Of a DNA stretch of 64,000 bases, positions 44,221 through 55,976 are shown in pieces (position 1 is the first letter of the stretch; every line of letters begins with the position of its first letter). Source of the DNA: Kalmusia sp. IMI 367209 (Eukaryota > Ascomycota > Dothideomycetes > Pleosporales > Didymosphaeriaceae). The stretch lies in contig JAPEUQ010000016.1 of NCBI GenBank assembly GCA_027946365.1, forward strand, positions 372,001 to 436,000. The letters are read 5' to 3'. The position numbers and the translations under genes are program-made. The notes beneath the pieces are model-generated. The model did not search any database, was not told the DNA's origin, and saw nothing but the letters and a program-made list of their open reading frames with translations.

Positions 44221-45949
44221 CTAAAGCACATACCTAAAGTACGGATTTTCCTTGTCAGTCAGATCCAGGAACGCGAGTCTATCTCTATCCTCCTCATTAA
44301 GAGGATGACTGTCCCGCTTCTTGTTCTCCCTCCACAACACGATGTAAAGTGCGACAGACGCAGCAATGGTGATGCAATAGCTAAGACAGTCAGATTATAT
44401 GCGGAGGCCCGGTGGATACACAAAATCAGGGGTAGACTCACCAGATGATCAATCCTGTCCATAGCTCTGGATAGTGGTCTTTCTTTGTTTCACTCTTGAT
44501 CAGTTGCGGACCAACAATGTTACCAACGCAGTAGGCGACAAAAATGGCGGCCGCCATGCAGCTCTTCTTGGTCGCACCTGCTACATTGCTGTTGACTCAT
44601 CAGCACACCCCGTCAACAGCACAGAGCATGTCTTCGGCCACTTACCTCATCCCAATTACGATAGTCAGGCTCACCACCGCACCGAATGTTCCGATGATAG
44701 AATACCCAGCAACTGGTGTTGCGGCATGATACGTCCAGTTCCCCTTCCAAATCATAGCGCACCCCGCAATAACCGGCAAGCAGTTCAAGATCAACAGTAT
44801 GATCCGAATATTAGGAAAACGAGATGATGCCCATCCACATGCCAAAATCGTAATGAGACAGATCCCACCAAGAGGGAATTGCCAGAGAATCGACTCCAAT
44901 GTCGACCACCCAAACGTCGACACAATAAGCGGTCCAAATCCGGAGACGGCCCCGTTGACCGTATATGCCGACCCCATCATGATGAAGACAAGCCAAAGCT
45001 TGACATCCAAGAAAGCCTCCTTGACCTGTTCCATCTTGATCTTCTGGCATCGCACTCCCGTTTGACCCTTTCTCAGCCTCTCCACAGCAACGACTCTTTC
45101 CTCCGTCTTCAAGAACCACGCTTCTACCGGTGAATTCGGAATGAAGAAACACCAGATACCGAACAGAAAGGTCAAGCACCCCGCAAGCAGATATATATAC
45201 TGCCACCTCTTTAAGTCACCAGAAGTGATCTGCGCAAACCCATAATTCAATGCGCCTCCTATGATCGTAAATAAGCCCGTCGACGAAAACCACCAACTCT
45301 GCCTCAATGCCTGCTCTTCTTGCGTATAGTATCCACTAACGATACACATGAAGCCCGTCGGGATAACGCTCTCCACGAAGCCAAGGAAGAACCGTTGTGC
45401 GTAAAGACCGTGAAAAGTGGTTACAGCGGCGGTCAGCATACAGATGAGGGCCCAGAGGATGACGACGCCGCCGAGGATACGGCCTAGGTTGAAGCGTTGA
45501 AGAGCAAAAGTCATAGGATAGAGACCGGCGAGCATGCCGAAGTAGAAGAGGGAGGTCGCCCAACTCAGGCGGGTCGTATCGGTTGTTGGAGGAGCTGTAG
45601 CGGTATTTACTCGACTTAAGGACAAGTCCTTCGTCATACCGAAGAGGACGGCTGAGCCGAGGATAGCTTTATCGTAGTATACAAGGCCATAACCTAGTAT
45701 TGTCAGTTGCGACTACAATGTGGAGCAGACGAAGTGATGGGAAGACGAACCAACGATCATAGCAGGGATGAGAAACAAGTCAATCTTCCGCACTACCCCC
45801 CGCTCGATCTCAGGATCTATCTCCTGTGCATGTTCGCCCACGAGCTTGATAGCAACATCCTTGTCCAGTGATATCGAGCTTGCGCCTGACTCCAGTCCGG
45901 GTGGCGAATTCGCCTCCGCATCCACTCTTTTCTCCTCTTGCGATGCCAT
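44221..45949 (-). CDS. MFS anion:cation symporter (Dal5/allantoate permease type)
   Basis: The exons are 45949-45751, 45693-44646, 44588-44442 and 44380-44221, coding for 517 aa. Introns: gttcgt..actag, gtaagt..aacag, gtgagt..cttag. The start of helix 1 (VVRKIDLFLIPAMIV then GYGLVYYDKAILGSAVLFGM) and the second helix region (FYFGMLAGLYPMTFALQRF) are standard for the fungal Dal5/TNA1/pantothenate-type family. About twelve TM helices are present and the C-tail ends NPYFRYVL, also usual in this family (FxDxTDxENPxFRY). Substrates in the family are organic acids, ureido compounds or vitamins; which one here is unknown. Confidence 0.92.
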
Positions 45950-46206
45950 GCCAAAGTAGAACACGACACAATCGCTCGCGAAAATGCTTTCAGTGAAACA
46001 AATTGACGGAATGGTAGGTCACTTGCACGAAAACTTTTGCACGTGTAGAGTTCATCCCATCATGCACCTAGTCTAGCGGCATACCACATTTTGCTTAGCG
46101 CGCTTGGTAGGCTTCTCAAGATCTCGTATAAAAACCGCGCGTAGGCGCTCTTCGTGAAAATAGTTCCATGCGCGTAATTGCATGGGGTAATTACATACTA
46201 TGGATT

Positions 46207-47355
46207 TCATAGTTTGATGACAACCTTTCCCACCTGCTTCCCTTGCCACACGTACTCGAGCGCCTCGTCCGCTTTCTCCCACGGTTGGACTGAGTCAATG
46301 ATATCGTTGAAAGTCAACTGCGTCGCTGAGATAGCGGCGCAAAGGTCGTCCAGATCATGTTTCGATCCGGCGTCAATGCCCCTAAAACAAATCAGTCATG
46401 GTCTTCCTAAAAACACCTCGAAATACACTAACCTCATTATTATCCTTCGATCAATGCTCAACGGGATCACCTCGATCAAATCTTCCGACTTCGGACCGCT
46501 CAGATAACCAACTATACTGACGATACCTCCCCTTCTCGTGCAGCGAAGACTCTTTACTATTGTCGAAGCGCCTCCAACTTCGACGACAAGATCAACACCT
46601 TCGCCATTCGTAAGGCGCAGGACCTCCTCATCCCAATTTGGAGTTTTGGAGTAATTCACCGTCGATATAGGCGGGCTAGGAAACTGTTCCCTAATCTTCT
46701 TGAGCTTCTCGTCGCTCGACGATGTCAAAATGATCCTAAGACCAGCAGCCCTTGCAAGCTTTATGGCGAACATGCTCACGCCGCCCGTACCTGTTATCAC
46801 TCAGCATCAGTATAGCTCCGTATAGGAACAAAACCTACCTTGAATAAGTACACTCTTCCCGATCCCCACATCTTTAAGCGCCGACCAGGCTGTCACCCCT
46901 GCGCAAGGGATAATACTCGCGTTCACCCAGTCCAGATGCTTTGGCAGCTTACTCACTCTCTTCTCATCGAAGACGAGATAATCCGCCAACACGCCGTCTT
47001 CATCTGCTGCGAGCCATGATCGGCCCGGCTCTCGACCCGTAAGGTTTGCTGTGTCGACAATAGGTGCAACATGATCACCAATTGCTAGCGTCTCGACTTT
47101 GTCGCCTACTTGGATGACTTCGCCGGCAGCGTCGTTGCAGAGAATGCCATGGGGAGTTACGGGCCAGGGGTTCCCTCCGTTGGCGATGTTGGCGTCTCTG
47201 TAGTTCAGGGCTACAGCGTGAACTTTGATGAGGACGGAGGTGGGGTGTAGAGGGAAGGGTAAAGGCTCTTCGGTGACTTTTATCTTAGGCGTACCAGGGG
47301 TGTAGTCGTCTGTTCGGCGGTAGGCTTGTCGGGTTGTGACTTGAGAGTTGGACAT
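46207..47355 (-). CDS. Zinc-type alcohol dehydrogenase-like MDR protein
   Basis: The exons are 47355-46839, 46790-46433 and 46381-46207, coding for 349 aa. Joins are SVLIQ-GTGGVS (gtaggt..aacag) and RRIIM-R-GIDAG (gttagt..ttttag). The GroES-like part has VHAVALNYRDANIANG and CNDAAGEVIQVGDKV; the Rossmann motif is VLIQGTGGVSMFAIKLARAAG, and the end HDLDDLCAAIS...EKADEALEYVWQGKQVGKVVI is typical of zinc-binding dehydrogenase-like proteins. It probably uses NADPH on an aldehyde, alcohol or enone, which is unknown. It is oriented the same way as the adjacent transporter gene, 257 bp away, but fungal genes are not operons. Confidence 0.9.
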
Positions 47356-48167
47356 GGTTTCCTGGTTTGATTTGGCTGTCGGTTGCAGTTGGAAATATGT
47401 CGAACACAGATTGGATATAAGTTTGAGAGCGAAGACAATCAATGATGACCATCTTTGAGGTGCTCCTGTTGCGGTTATGGCAGATAGGCACTACTGTGCT
47501 GACAAATTGTATCCTTTTATGATGGTGCACAACATCAGCAATGCGCAATTCTGATTGGTCACTTCCAGGACATCCAGTTCAATAAGGGAAAGCATGAGTA
47601 GCAGAAGACGAAGAGAAAGAGGGAAAAAATTACGAAAGCATGAAGCCAAGACAAAAGCCGAGCCAATCCACAGTACTCTTACAGCATCTAAGACGAGAAC
47701 TTCTCAGAGTCCCCTCGCACACTACCACTTGCAAAACGCAACTGGATGCTGATGAATAGCCCAAAGCCCCATATCGCACTCCGTCACGTTTCCTTTATTC
47801 TCCCCGTCTTCCTTGCGCTCAATTGGATCCTTCTTACTTAGAGATACCAATGTCCGTTCTGAAGCACAGCCACGAATTTATATTGCTAGCTTCGTTAATA
47901 TAATTTTGAAATTGACAGACAGCGCTTTTGACTTCTAAGATAGTTCTGGCTGAGGCATCGTAGTTGGCTGCTGTGGTGTTTCATCTTTACGCTCAATCGT
48001 ATATCCGAAGGTACCGCAGCCTGCTCTGATCTAGCCGGACTTGGACATGAGGTCCTTGCCGTCGTCTTTCTGGCTGCACTCGGGAGTTTTGGCCAGCATG
48101 CCAGTTCGTGATGCACGCGTTTCTTTTCTCGCACTACTTAGATCTTTCTACCATAGATCTGAGCCCT
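47356..48167. other. Intergenic region, no gene seen
   Basis: This is the upstream region of the alcohol dehydrogenase-like gene and the 3' flank of the conserved unknown. No supported frame is present. Confidence 0.4.
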
Positions 48168-48887
48168 TCATGTCTTCGACCATGTCTTCTGAAACTCTCC
48201 AACTTCACCAGTTTTCTTCCACCCCCAACAGCCTATGAACGCGTTGCCCCGATAGTCTTCTACACACTCCCACGCCTTCCCTCGAAATCTGTCCTTAAGC
48301 ATATGCGCCTTCTCATCCATGCTTGTGCACAGCCGCAACCTCGCCACATCCTGGGGAACGAGCTCTTTCTCGATCTCAACGCCCCACATGTTCGTGTCGA
48401 ACTCGGAGACTACGAGCCCTCCCGCACTGGGCCACGCTACGCTGACCCACTGCCGTTCCCGCTTCGTCGGCTCCGGCTCATCGCTATCATCCAAATCAAC
48501 AATATTCACATCCTCATCGTTCAACAGCCAGTATCGCGTCATCGAATCCCACCACTTCGCGCCTAGCAATAATAGCCTCTGACAAAAAGCGTCCTCCTCC
48601 CCAGCATCTTCATGCCTGAACGTGAGCGGATCTGTGCGGTCCAGAGCCAGGAAATCCAAGTCCGTAGGCGACGCATCCTCTAGTATGATGATGCCGCCAC
48701 GAGATGGGTAGCCGTATATCATAATGGTCGGAGTGTCGAAGCTGATGCGGCGAGTGACGTCTTTGCTGGAGTCGTAGACGACTTTAGGGCCGCATTCATA
48801 GACATCGCGCAGAGTAGATGTCAGTCGAGCACTTCCAGCATTAGGTCGTGAGGGCGTGGATTGGAAGTATTCGAATGCCTTCTTCAT
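48168..48887 (-). CDS. Conserved-looking hypothetical protein
   Basis: This single exon encodes 239 aa of ordinary globular composition with no signal peptide or TM helix. Notable segments are GYPSRGGIIILEDASPTDLDFL, LLLLGAKWWDSMTRYWLL, VSVAWPSAGGLVVSEFD and the Trp/Gly-rich end GNAFIGCWGWKKTGEVGEF. Acidic residues are frequent. I do not recognise a family. The uninterrupted frame, normal codon use and a leader-like upstream sequence support a real gene. Confidence 0.7.
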   Translation of the reverse strand: MKKAFEYFQSTPSRPNAGSARLTSTLRDVYECGPKVVYDSSKDVTRRISFDTPTIMIYGYPSRGGIIILEDASPTDLDFLALDRTDPLTFRHEDAGEEDAFCQRLLLLGAKWWDSMTRYWLLNDEDVNIVDLDDSDEPEPTKRERQWVSVAWPSAGGLVVSEFDTNMWGVEIEKELVPQDVARLRLCTSMDEKAHMLKDRFRGKAWECVEDYRGNAFIGCWGWKKTGEVGEFQKTWSKT

Positions 48888-49835
48888 TTTCGTGATATGG
48901 GCCTTAATAGTGTCAAAAGTGAAGTTAGGGGAGGAGACGACAAGGTAGTCGAGGTTATTTTATGGCGGCATAACTATACCTGGATGAAATTGGTGGGGTT
49001 GTACGAAGGTTGAGATGAAACCAGATGGCACCTATTCTTGGTGAACTATGTAACACCCTTGAGTCGTGGCCAATCTATCTGTCAGGGCAGGATGATTGGT
49101 GAAATGTCTTGGCATTCTCGCTTTGTGAGCTCCGCTTCAGACTGCCACCCAAAATACCTGCTAACGGCGGCAAAGTGACGACGGGATCGATGCGGCCAGA
49201 TACAAAGCCTCCAGTACCCAAAGATTATCCTTTCCTAAGCGCTACCCTTGTGCAAAAAGCCTACGAGAAATCCGTATTGACTCTTTCATGACGATAGTAG
49301 AGCGAATGATAAACATGCTAAGTCTTAGTAGCTGTAGGACAGTAAGCCCATGTAACTAATATGTAGTGGCTTTGGAAGTTCCTCCGAGATGACAATAGCA
49401 ACTAGCCAACAACAAAGGCTAGAGACGAAACATTAGGCTTACCTATACGCAGCCTGCGGGTTAGTTACGTGATACCCAGTGAATGCGACGTGCTTACGAC
49501 CATGTATGGACATAGTGAAGGCTAGATTCCCGAAGTAGGTAGATTCGTAAACCTTAACGCCCGATGCAATCCTGCAGGGCGTCAGCAAACTCCACATTTT
49601 GATTAGCGTGCACATTATCACCTTTGCTTTGCCGCCTTCCCTAAGCAATATGCTTGAAAACATGCCACGCCACCTTGGCAAGTGGTACATATACTTTTCA
49701 GAATCGCCGATAATCAGCGTATTAGGTGTCTACGTGAATTTCGGTGGCATTTGATTTGTTGTCGATCTTACGAAACTTGTGTTTTATGGGGTCTTCGAGC
49801 TGTGTCTGAAGCGCATTTCCCGTTGCACAGTGAAT
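48888..49835. other. Divergent promoter region, no gene seen
   Basis: This is shared upstream space of the hypothetical gene (minus) and the FAD monooxygenase (plus). Short frames only. Confidence 0.4.
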
Positions 49836-51195
49836 ATGGGAGCTTCAGATGTAGTCATTGTGAGTAGAAACCGCACCTAGAATAGTCCGTAATAATGACC
49901 AAACACCGCTATTACAGATAGGCGGCTCGATTGCCGGGCTAATGCATGGTGTAGTGCTCAGATCAATTGGAAAGAGCGTCACCATTCTCGAATCACGTCA
50001 ACAACATGAGCTCCAAGCTGAAGCCGCAGGTCTGAGTCTGGGTCCTCATGCCCAGGAATTGATGAGCAAATATGCCGTATGGAATGATCCGGTCGCTATT
50101 CAAACGCGTGGTTCCCAGTTTTTGAGTCCAGCAGGAGTGGTTTTGAATGAGATTCCTCCTGCCTTCTCTGTTACAACCTCGACATGGAGTGTCGTGTTTG
50201 AGCGACTGAAGGCCAAATTCGTCGAGCAAGGACTTTCCGATTTGAAAGCTACGTACGAAACAGGGGCCAAAGTGATCCGGTTCGAGGAACAAAACCAGGG
50301 CGCATCCTTCAAAATCATTTGTAGAGATGAACACACTGAAACCGATCGAATCTACGAAGCACCACTTTTGATTGCTGCTGATGGTGCTCGGTCTACCATC
50401 CTTCGCCAACTTCTGCCCGAGCTGCAGCCAAAGGACGCTGGATATGTAGCTTGGCGGGGATGTATCCCCGAGACCGAAACGCCTGGAGCACTCCAAGGCG
50501 CTCTTGAAGGAAAGCTATTATTTTCGATGTTCCAAGGCCATTACATCATTGCGTAAGTCTCTTATTAGCTTGAGATGTGTGTGAAGTCTCATATTAATAC
50601 CATGCTTCAACTAGAACACGTCCGTTAGCTAACACGGCCAGATAGGTATTTGACACCTGGTTCAACTGAAAACACTGCAACAGGAGACCGTTTATTGGAC
50701 TGGTGCTGGTTTTGTCCTGTTCAGGAAGATAGCGCCGAGTTCCGCAACATGATGGCAGACAGCCTAGGCCATCAACACAACAAAACCGTACCGCGCGGTC
50801 GTCTTCGTTCTGATGTTTGGGAAAGGCAACTCAAGGCCTACCCACTGTCAAGTCCATGGTATAATGTGATTCGACACACGAAGGAACCGTTCGTTACAGC
50901 AATCACCAGCTTTGAAGGCGCTGCAGCAGCGTTTCACCACGGCAAATTGCTTCTCGTCGGGGAAGCTTTCACGCAGTTCCGTCCTCATCTAGGGCTGAGC
51001 TGCAATCTGGCAGCTGCCCAAGCCTTGCAATTGGTTGAAGTATTCGACGGAGATAAGTCAATAGAAGACTGGAACACATTCAGCGTCCAGTATGCTCAAG
51101 AGTTCTCCATTCGCAGCAAGGCTATGGGCCAATTTGGTTTAACAGGAAAATGGCCTGAAGGTTACGTTCCCTTGTACACCAGAAAAGGCTCTTGA
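49836..51195 (+). CDS. FAD-dependent monooxygenase
   Basis: The exons are 49836-49859, 49918-50552 and 50646-51195, coding for 402 aa. The first exon is only eight codons (MGASDVVI) and splices (gtgagt..tacag) directly into IGGSIAGLMHG, which completes the FAD-binding beta-alpha-beta motif. The second intron (gtaagt..atag) gives IIA-YLTPGS. The DG motif LLIAADGARSTIL is present; the third FAD motif is altered to LLVGEAFTQFRPHLGLSCNLAAAQA, with GEA instead of the usual GDA. It resembles 2,6-dihydroxypyridine-3-monooxygenase-like proteins in the p-hydroxybenzoate hydroxylase superfamily. Hydroxylation of an aromatic or heterocyclic compound is inferred. Confidence 0.9.
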
Positions 51196-51928
51196 GCTTC
51201 AAGCTCAACTGGCCATGCTTGGTTTTGGTGAGTATCCTGAGAGGACATTAGACACAAAAACCACGTCTTTGTTATAACAATTATTCTCTTTCAAACGGCT
51301 TGCGCGCTGCAATGAAGTTCGATTTTCGATATTCATATCTAGTTTTAATGAAGTATCATTCAACGTATTACATTGGCATCAGTATGCCCCGAAGCGGCTT
51401 GCATGCTTCCAATCCCAAGACAACGTGTTGTGCACATTAGATCATCATCTTAATTAGAAGTCTCTACCCACTTACGTTATCGCATTATACAAGCAGCTTC
51501 CTATACTTTGTTAGTAATGAAGCAGCACTCTCCCGCGAAATCACACTGGCCAGAACCGGACGCGTCGGTCGAAGGATTAGGTTCCCGTATATCGAATTTG
51601 CTAAGAGCAAAGAACAAACGGTGAATATCGCTAGAACATTCCGATTCCACAACTCTTCCTCTCAACATTTCTGACCTAAATACCACCCACGCCTTTGGGT
51701 AGCACCTTCTGACTCAAAGTCTGTTAGCGGTAGGTGCTTCACAGCATCTGGCAGGAACACCCTTGTTGTTGCACGTCGTTGACTTATACAGGTAGCCCCC
51801 CAAGCCTTCGGCTCCAACGTATCTACAATACACTTTATTCTCATATCTTTCCTTCAACAAATCCAAGCGACACTCTCAACCCGGCCCACTTCTCCTTATA
51901 CGTAGTTGTAGCCAATAGCTCATCGACC
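51196..51928. other. Intergenic region, no gene seen
   Basis: This holds the 3' flank of the monooxygenase gene and the upstream region of the MYND gene. No supported gene is present. Confidence 0.4.
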
Positions 51929-52918
51929 ATGGCAGACCAAGCCTCGATCTGCGCTACCTGCAACCGCACGCCCGCTCCTGGTCAGCTCGTTCTCCCCCGA
52001 TGCGGTCGCTGCAAGTCTATCTCGTACTGTAACACTGCTTGCCAGGCCCGAGACTGGTTTTGCCACGGGCCAATCTGCCGTCAGCCGAACGTCAATTATA
52101 GCTCTCGTGCTCCGCTCTCAAACGCATACCGTTATTCTTCACTCGCCAATGCCCGACGTCTCGAATTTTTTAGTTTTGCCGCTAAAATTGTCAGGCGTCC
52201 TCGTCTTGAGATGCGCGTCGCTCTCGACATGAACGCCATCTTCTATCTGCAAATTTACCGACCTTGGGCCGCCAAGGCATACACTGTGCGCGGACCTTAC
52301 ACTCTCCCGGCTGCGCACCTACGCGCCGATCGAGAGATTGCAGACGTACAGGGGATTCAATCCGGCCACTCGCTTGGAAGGACCCCAGGGATAGTCTTCG
52401 ATTGGTCGAATAATGGAACGCCTCAAGAATTGGCAAGGGCTGCTGCTATCGGGGCATTCAAGCTCGGGATGACAGACGGGCGAACGTTCTATGTTCGCAT
52501 GGACGCTGAGGTCAATCAAGAGGTGGCGGACATGTGGCGCGCTGTGCGTGCCGGTGACCGGCCTGCTGCTCCCACGTACTTTGTGTGGTCTTCAGAAGCA
52601 AAGGCTGGGCAAGGAAAACTACGCAGAGGAAACCGAAAGAGCCTCGAGGTTGAGTATGGCGCTGATTCACGTAAAGAGCGTAGGATTCATGGTGCGTTTA
52701 CGACTATTCAGGCGGCAAATATGTGTGTGAGGAGGACTATCGACAAGTGGTTTACGGAAAGAAATCCAGCGGGTACTGTGCGAGTCTATTTTGTTGTGGA
52801 AGGGGAGAAAATGGTTGTCTTGCCAGCGAAGGGTGTAACTGGTAGAGATGCGCCCGTGGTGAGAACTATTGGCGTGCTGGAGGGCGCGGAGATGAATCGT
52901 GCGGGCGTGTTCCGTTAA
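51929..52918 (+). CDS. MYND-type zinc finger protein
   Basis: This single exon encodes 329 aa. The N-terminal MYND finger is complete: C8xxC11, C25xxC28, YC34xxxC38, W43, H46 and C50 (ligands CxxC...CxxC...YCxxxC...HxxxC). The rest (residues about 60-329) lacks recognisable motifs except a long helix-poor region and a beta-rich end (VRVYFVVEGEKMVVLPAKGV). MYND domains mediate protein interaction, often in transcriptional or methyltransferase complexes; here there is no SET domain, so the function is unknown. The start MADQASICATC follows a normal leader; an upstream in-frame extension to 51734 is unlikely. Confidence 0.8.
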   Translation: MADQASICATCNRTPAPGQLVLPRCGRCKSISYCNTACQARDWFCHGPICRQPNVNYSSRAPLSNAYRYSSLANARRLEFFSFAAKIVRRPRLEMRVALDMNAIFYLQIYRPWAAKAYTVRGPYTLPAAHLRADREIADVQGIQSGHSLGRTPGIVFDWSNNGTPQELARAAAIGAFKLGMTDGRTFYVRMDAEVNQEVADMWRAVRAGDRPAAPTYFVWSSEAKAGQGKLRRGNRKSLEVEYGADSRKERRIHGAFTTIQAANMCVRRTIDKWFTERNPAGTVRVYFVVEGEKMVVLPAKGVTGRDAPVVRTIGVLEGAEMNRAGVFR

Positions 52919-54250
52919 ACTGCGATGCCCGTGAGACGCATTGACACGATAGGAAGAGAATTTTCGAGGTGGTCGTACCTGAATGGAATGGGTGCACGAT
53001 GACTGTGTGTTCTTGGATGTGCCTCAACGCGCGTCATGTTTTCAAATAATGTGCCTAGGAGTCTTTGCTACAAGCGGCATCTGTTCTATGGCTAGAAACA
53101 TTGACATTATCTCTCGCTTCCACTTTCTACCCGTGGTATACAATAGAATCTCATATCGTATCCATTCCCCACATGAAACTTCACTTAGTCCACGCTGCAG
53201 TCTCCCTGTGAGCACTGAGGTAGAATGCGCTAACCTAAAGTAACATAGCCCCGTGTGACTAATCATCCTCAAAACCTTTCGTCCTCCTCGCACTTCCATC
53301 TCAACCCTCTACTTTCAGACCACAAGCTTTGAATCAAGCTAAATACCACAAAAAACTTTTCATACTCTCATCAAAAGTAGCACATGACCTCAATCGCGGT
53401 CTCGTACATAAAGCTACATGACATACACACCTCATAGGTCTTTACGTAGTAGTCTCTTGCCTCGCTCGATCTGCTGTGCCCATCAGCAGACCTAGAGCTG
53501 GATACACCACGATTCGTGGACCGTACGAGACGAGAGAAATTGTCACTCGACAATCTTTGAGTACGGCGCCGTGCAGCACATATGCCGGTTTCCGTAATTA
53601 TTTGTTGAGACAATCCAACATATCACACATTTTCTACACACAATACAACAACGACAACGACTTTGGGATCATATATGGATGCCCGTCTACGGTTTCATAC
53701 GTTGCGAAATTCGAGGCAGAGCACGCGGTGAAATGTACAAGTTCTGCAATAAAGGAGATGGGTGCAGTGCCCCATGATATATGTAGGTGGTTAGTGAGGA
53801 ATCCGTCCCGCAGCCCGATAGCCAAAGCGCCCTATACAAGACCATCGCCCATGTGAAACTGCATTCCGTACCAGCGTCATTGCGTTGAGTTCCCGTCCTT
53901 TCCGATCATGAGAAACAAAGACCCAGCCAATGCACGCTCGAACGCCAGAAAACAAATTGTGACCGAGACAGTCCTCCAAGCAATACATACAGCATTCCGC
54001 AGCACCTATGCTACACGCTGTGCTAATTTGCGTCCCCACTTTCGTTCGATTGATACAAAGCTCCAGCTCCCTTCGCGGTGGCTGACACCCGCCACCTATT
54101 CCGTTCGTTTCGAAAATTCCATGACTGCGACGAAAGAAATGATATGCCAAGAGTGAGAGATGGGTATAGTTAGATCCATATAGAACTGTGTGAGAGACGA
54201 CCAAAAAAAAGGGGAAGATACAGATACGAAATACGTTTACAAATAAGCCC
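52919..54250. other. Intergenic region, no gene supported
   Basis: These 1.3 kb separate two convergent genes. Open frames on both strands overlap each other and show no family or motif. Confidence 0.4.
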
Positions 54251-55976
54251 TCAAGACCGTGACCGACCTCTCCGCGTCCGTGATGTCTCTGTGGCGCTAC
54301 GAATGCGGACCTGAGGTAGTTCCGGGGCAGGAGAGTCGCGAACCGCGGCATCGTAGGTCGGAATAGGCGGACTACCTTGTCGTGGTTGCTGAGGATGTTG
54401 TGGGAATTGCATAAGTGGGGCACGTTCTTCCCAGTAGCTATCCGCGTGACTTGCGGTACTAAGGTTGGGGGAGCCGACGGGGCTGGTGTATTCCGGGGGC
54501 AAATCACCAGGTTGCAAAAAGCCGAGGCCGTGGACTGCTTGGTGGCCAGCTGCCTCCGCACTCGTGCCCTCCCCCACATCGTATTCTTCGTTCGAGTCTA
54601 CTAGACTTAGCTGTGCAAGAGAGATATCGGTTGGGCTACGTTGGGGTCCGGGGCTTGTAGGCTGGTTCCGGCCAAGGCGCATCTGTTGGCTGCTTGTTCT
54701 TGCGTGTCCATACCCAGCGGATATGTAATTTCCAGCCATGCCTTCTCTTACGCCGTCGCGACCGCTATCCAACAATATCGACCCTTGTTCGCTACCATAT
54801 GGTGGTGGCGGAGCCAGACTGCCAGTCATAGGTGCTAGACCCCACTTCTTTACATTCGCCTCGATGAAGACGAAACCCATTTGACCGAAGTTGACGTGCA
54901 CCTGGCATGGGCCGTTGGCACCAACTGTTGGAAAGAAATTCTGGGTTTTAAGGCCGTGTGCTACATCATCCAGCTTCTTTCCGTTACGCGTAAAGAATAT
55001 TGTTCCTGTGCGAGGTCGATACCCGACGCCGATAACGTCGCCTTGAACGTACGCGGGGCCGTAAGGTGTAGGTGTGAATGGTTGATTATGTCGCCGCGAG
55101 CCGTGAGATGTATACGCTATTGAATATTTGTGGAAGCCTGAACAGTGTTAGAGACAGATTTAGATCACCGATATGGAACGCACCTGGAAGCCTGAATAGC
55201 GGGTACGGCTTCGTGGTCAGGCCAATACCGATATTGGTGGTGTCCGGCTTGTCGTAGATCTTAGCCTCCCAGTAGTAGACCTCATTCTGCTTCGGGATGG
55301 GCAGATTGCTCTGTACACTGCATTCGGAGTCGAAGAACTCGATCTCGGTGCGGCCTTCTACGAAGCAGTTCGCGATTTCGAGTTCGGGCTCAAATTCCCA
55401 GGCCGAGACGCCCTTCTCTTGTATTGCCAAGAACTGCGATAAGGAAATGTCGGTTTGGACGGACTCTGGCGGGTTGGCTTGGATAAAGGCTGCAGCAAGT
55501 CAGTAAGCCGTATAAGGTCGCAGGACGCAGGCTGCGCAGATGTGGCTGTGGTAGCTGTCTGTCTTACCTTTCGCTCGCAGATATTCCGTTCTTTGTATGT
55601 CGTCCATCTCCTCCAGCGCCTCGGCCTCCTCCTTCGCAAACTGTTGCTCATCGTCATACTCTCCCGGCCGCGATAACCTATCCAAGAAGATGCGACCCTG
55701 CTGCGTATAACGGAAATAGTAGACGATGGCGGCGATGATGAGCACGAAGCCGGCAGCACCCAGAACCGAGAAGATGCCGATCATGATGCCTTTCGCCGTG
55801 GAGCCGATGTCTTCGAGGTCGTATATCCGCACGGGGTCATGTTTCGATCGGTAGGTGCCTTGGGTAGTCTCGTTCACGATGGCGGGCGGCGACGAGGGTG
55901 CGTGGGAGCTGGGTCGGTACATTCTGTAGAGCGTTGTTGGCGACGAGAGCGCCTGTTGGGCGTCTTGCGCCGACAT
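54251..55976 (-). CDS. ssh4: SSH4-like SPRY-domain trafficking adaptor
   Basis: The exons are 55976-55568, 55489-55184 and 55137-54251, coding for 533 aa. Introns: gtaaga..tgcag with a ctgac branch, and gtgcgt..ttcag (RLPG-FHKYSIAY). Features in order: short N-terminus, one TM helix at about residues 64-88 (IGIFSVLGAAGFVLIIAAIVYY), a B30.2/SPRY domain (SVQSNLPIPKQNEVYYWEAKI, IGIGLTTKPYPLFRLPG, DVIGVGYRPRTGTIFFTRNGK), and a disordered tail with PPPPY, PPEY and PTYDAA motifs. Family knowledge: yeast Ssh4 sits in vacuolar/endosomal membranes and recruits the Rsp5 ubiquitin ligase through PPxY motifs for cargo sorting. The PPxY motifs here support the same role. Confidence 0.9.

Noticed and set aside
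53791..54579. 262-codon minus-strand frame overlapping the SSH4-like gene end
   Set aside because: It overlaps the well-supported SSH4 exon in another frame and has no domain; it is a shadow frame.
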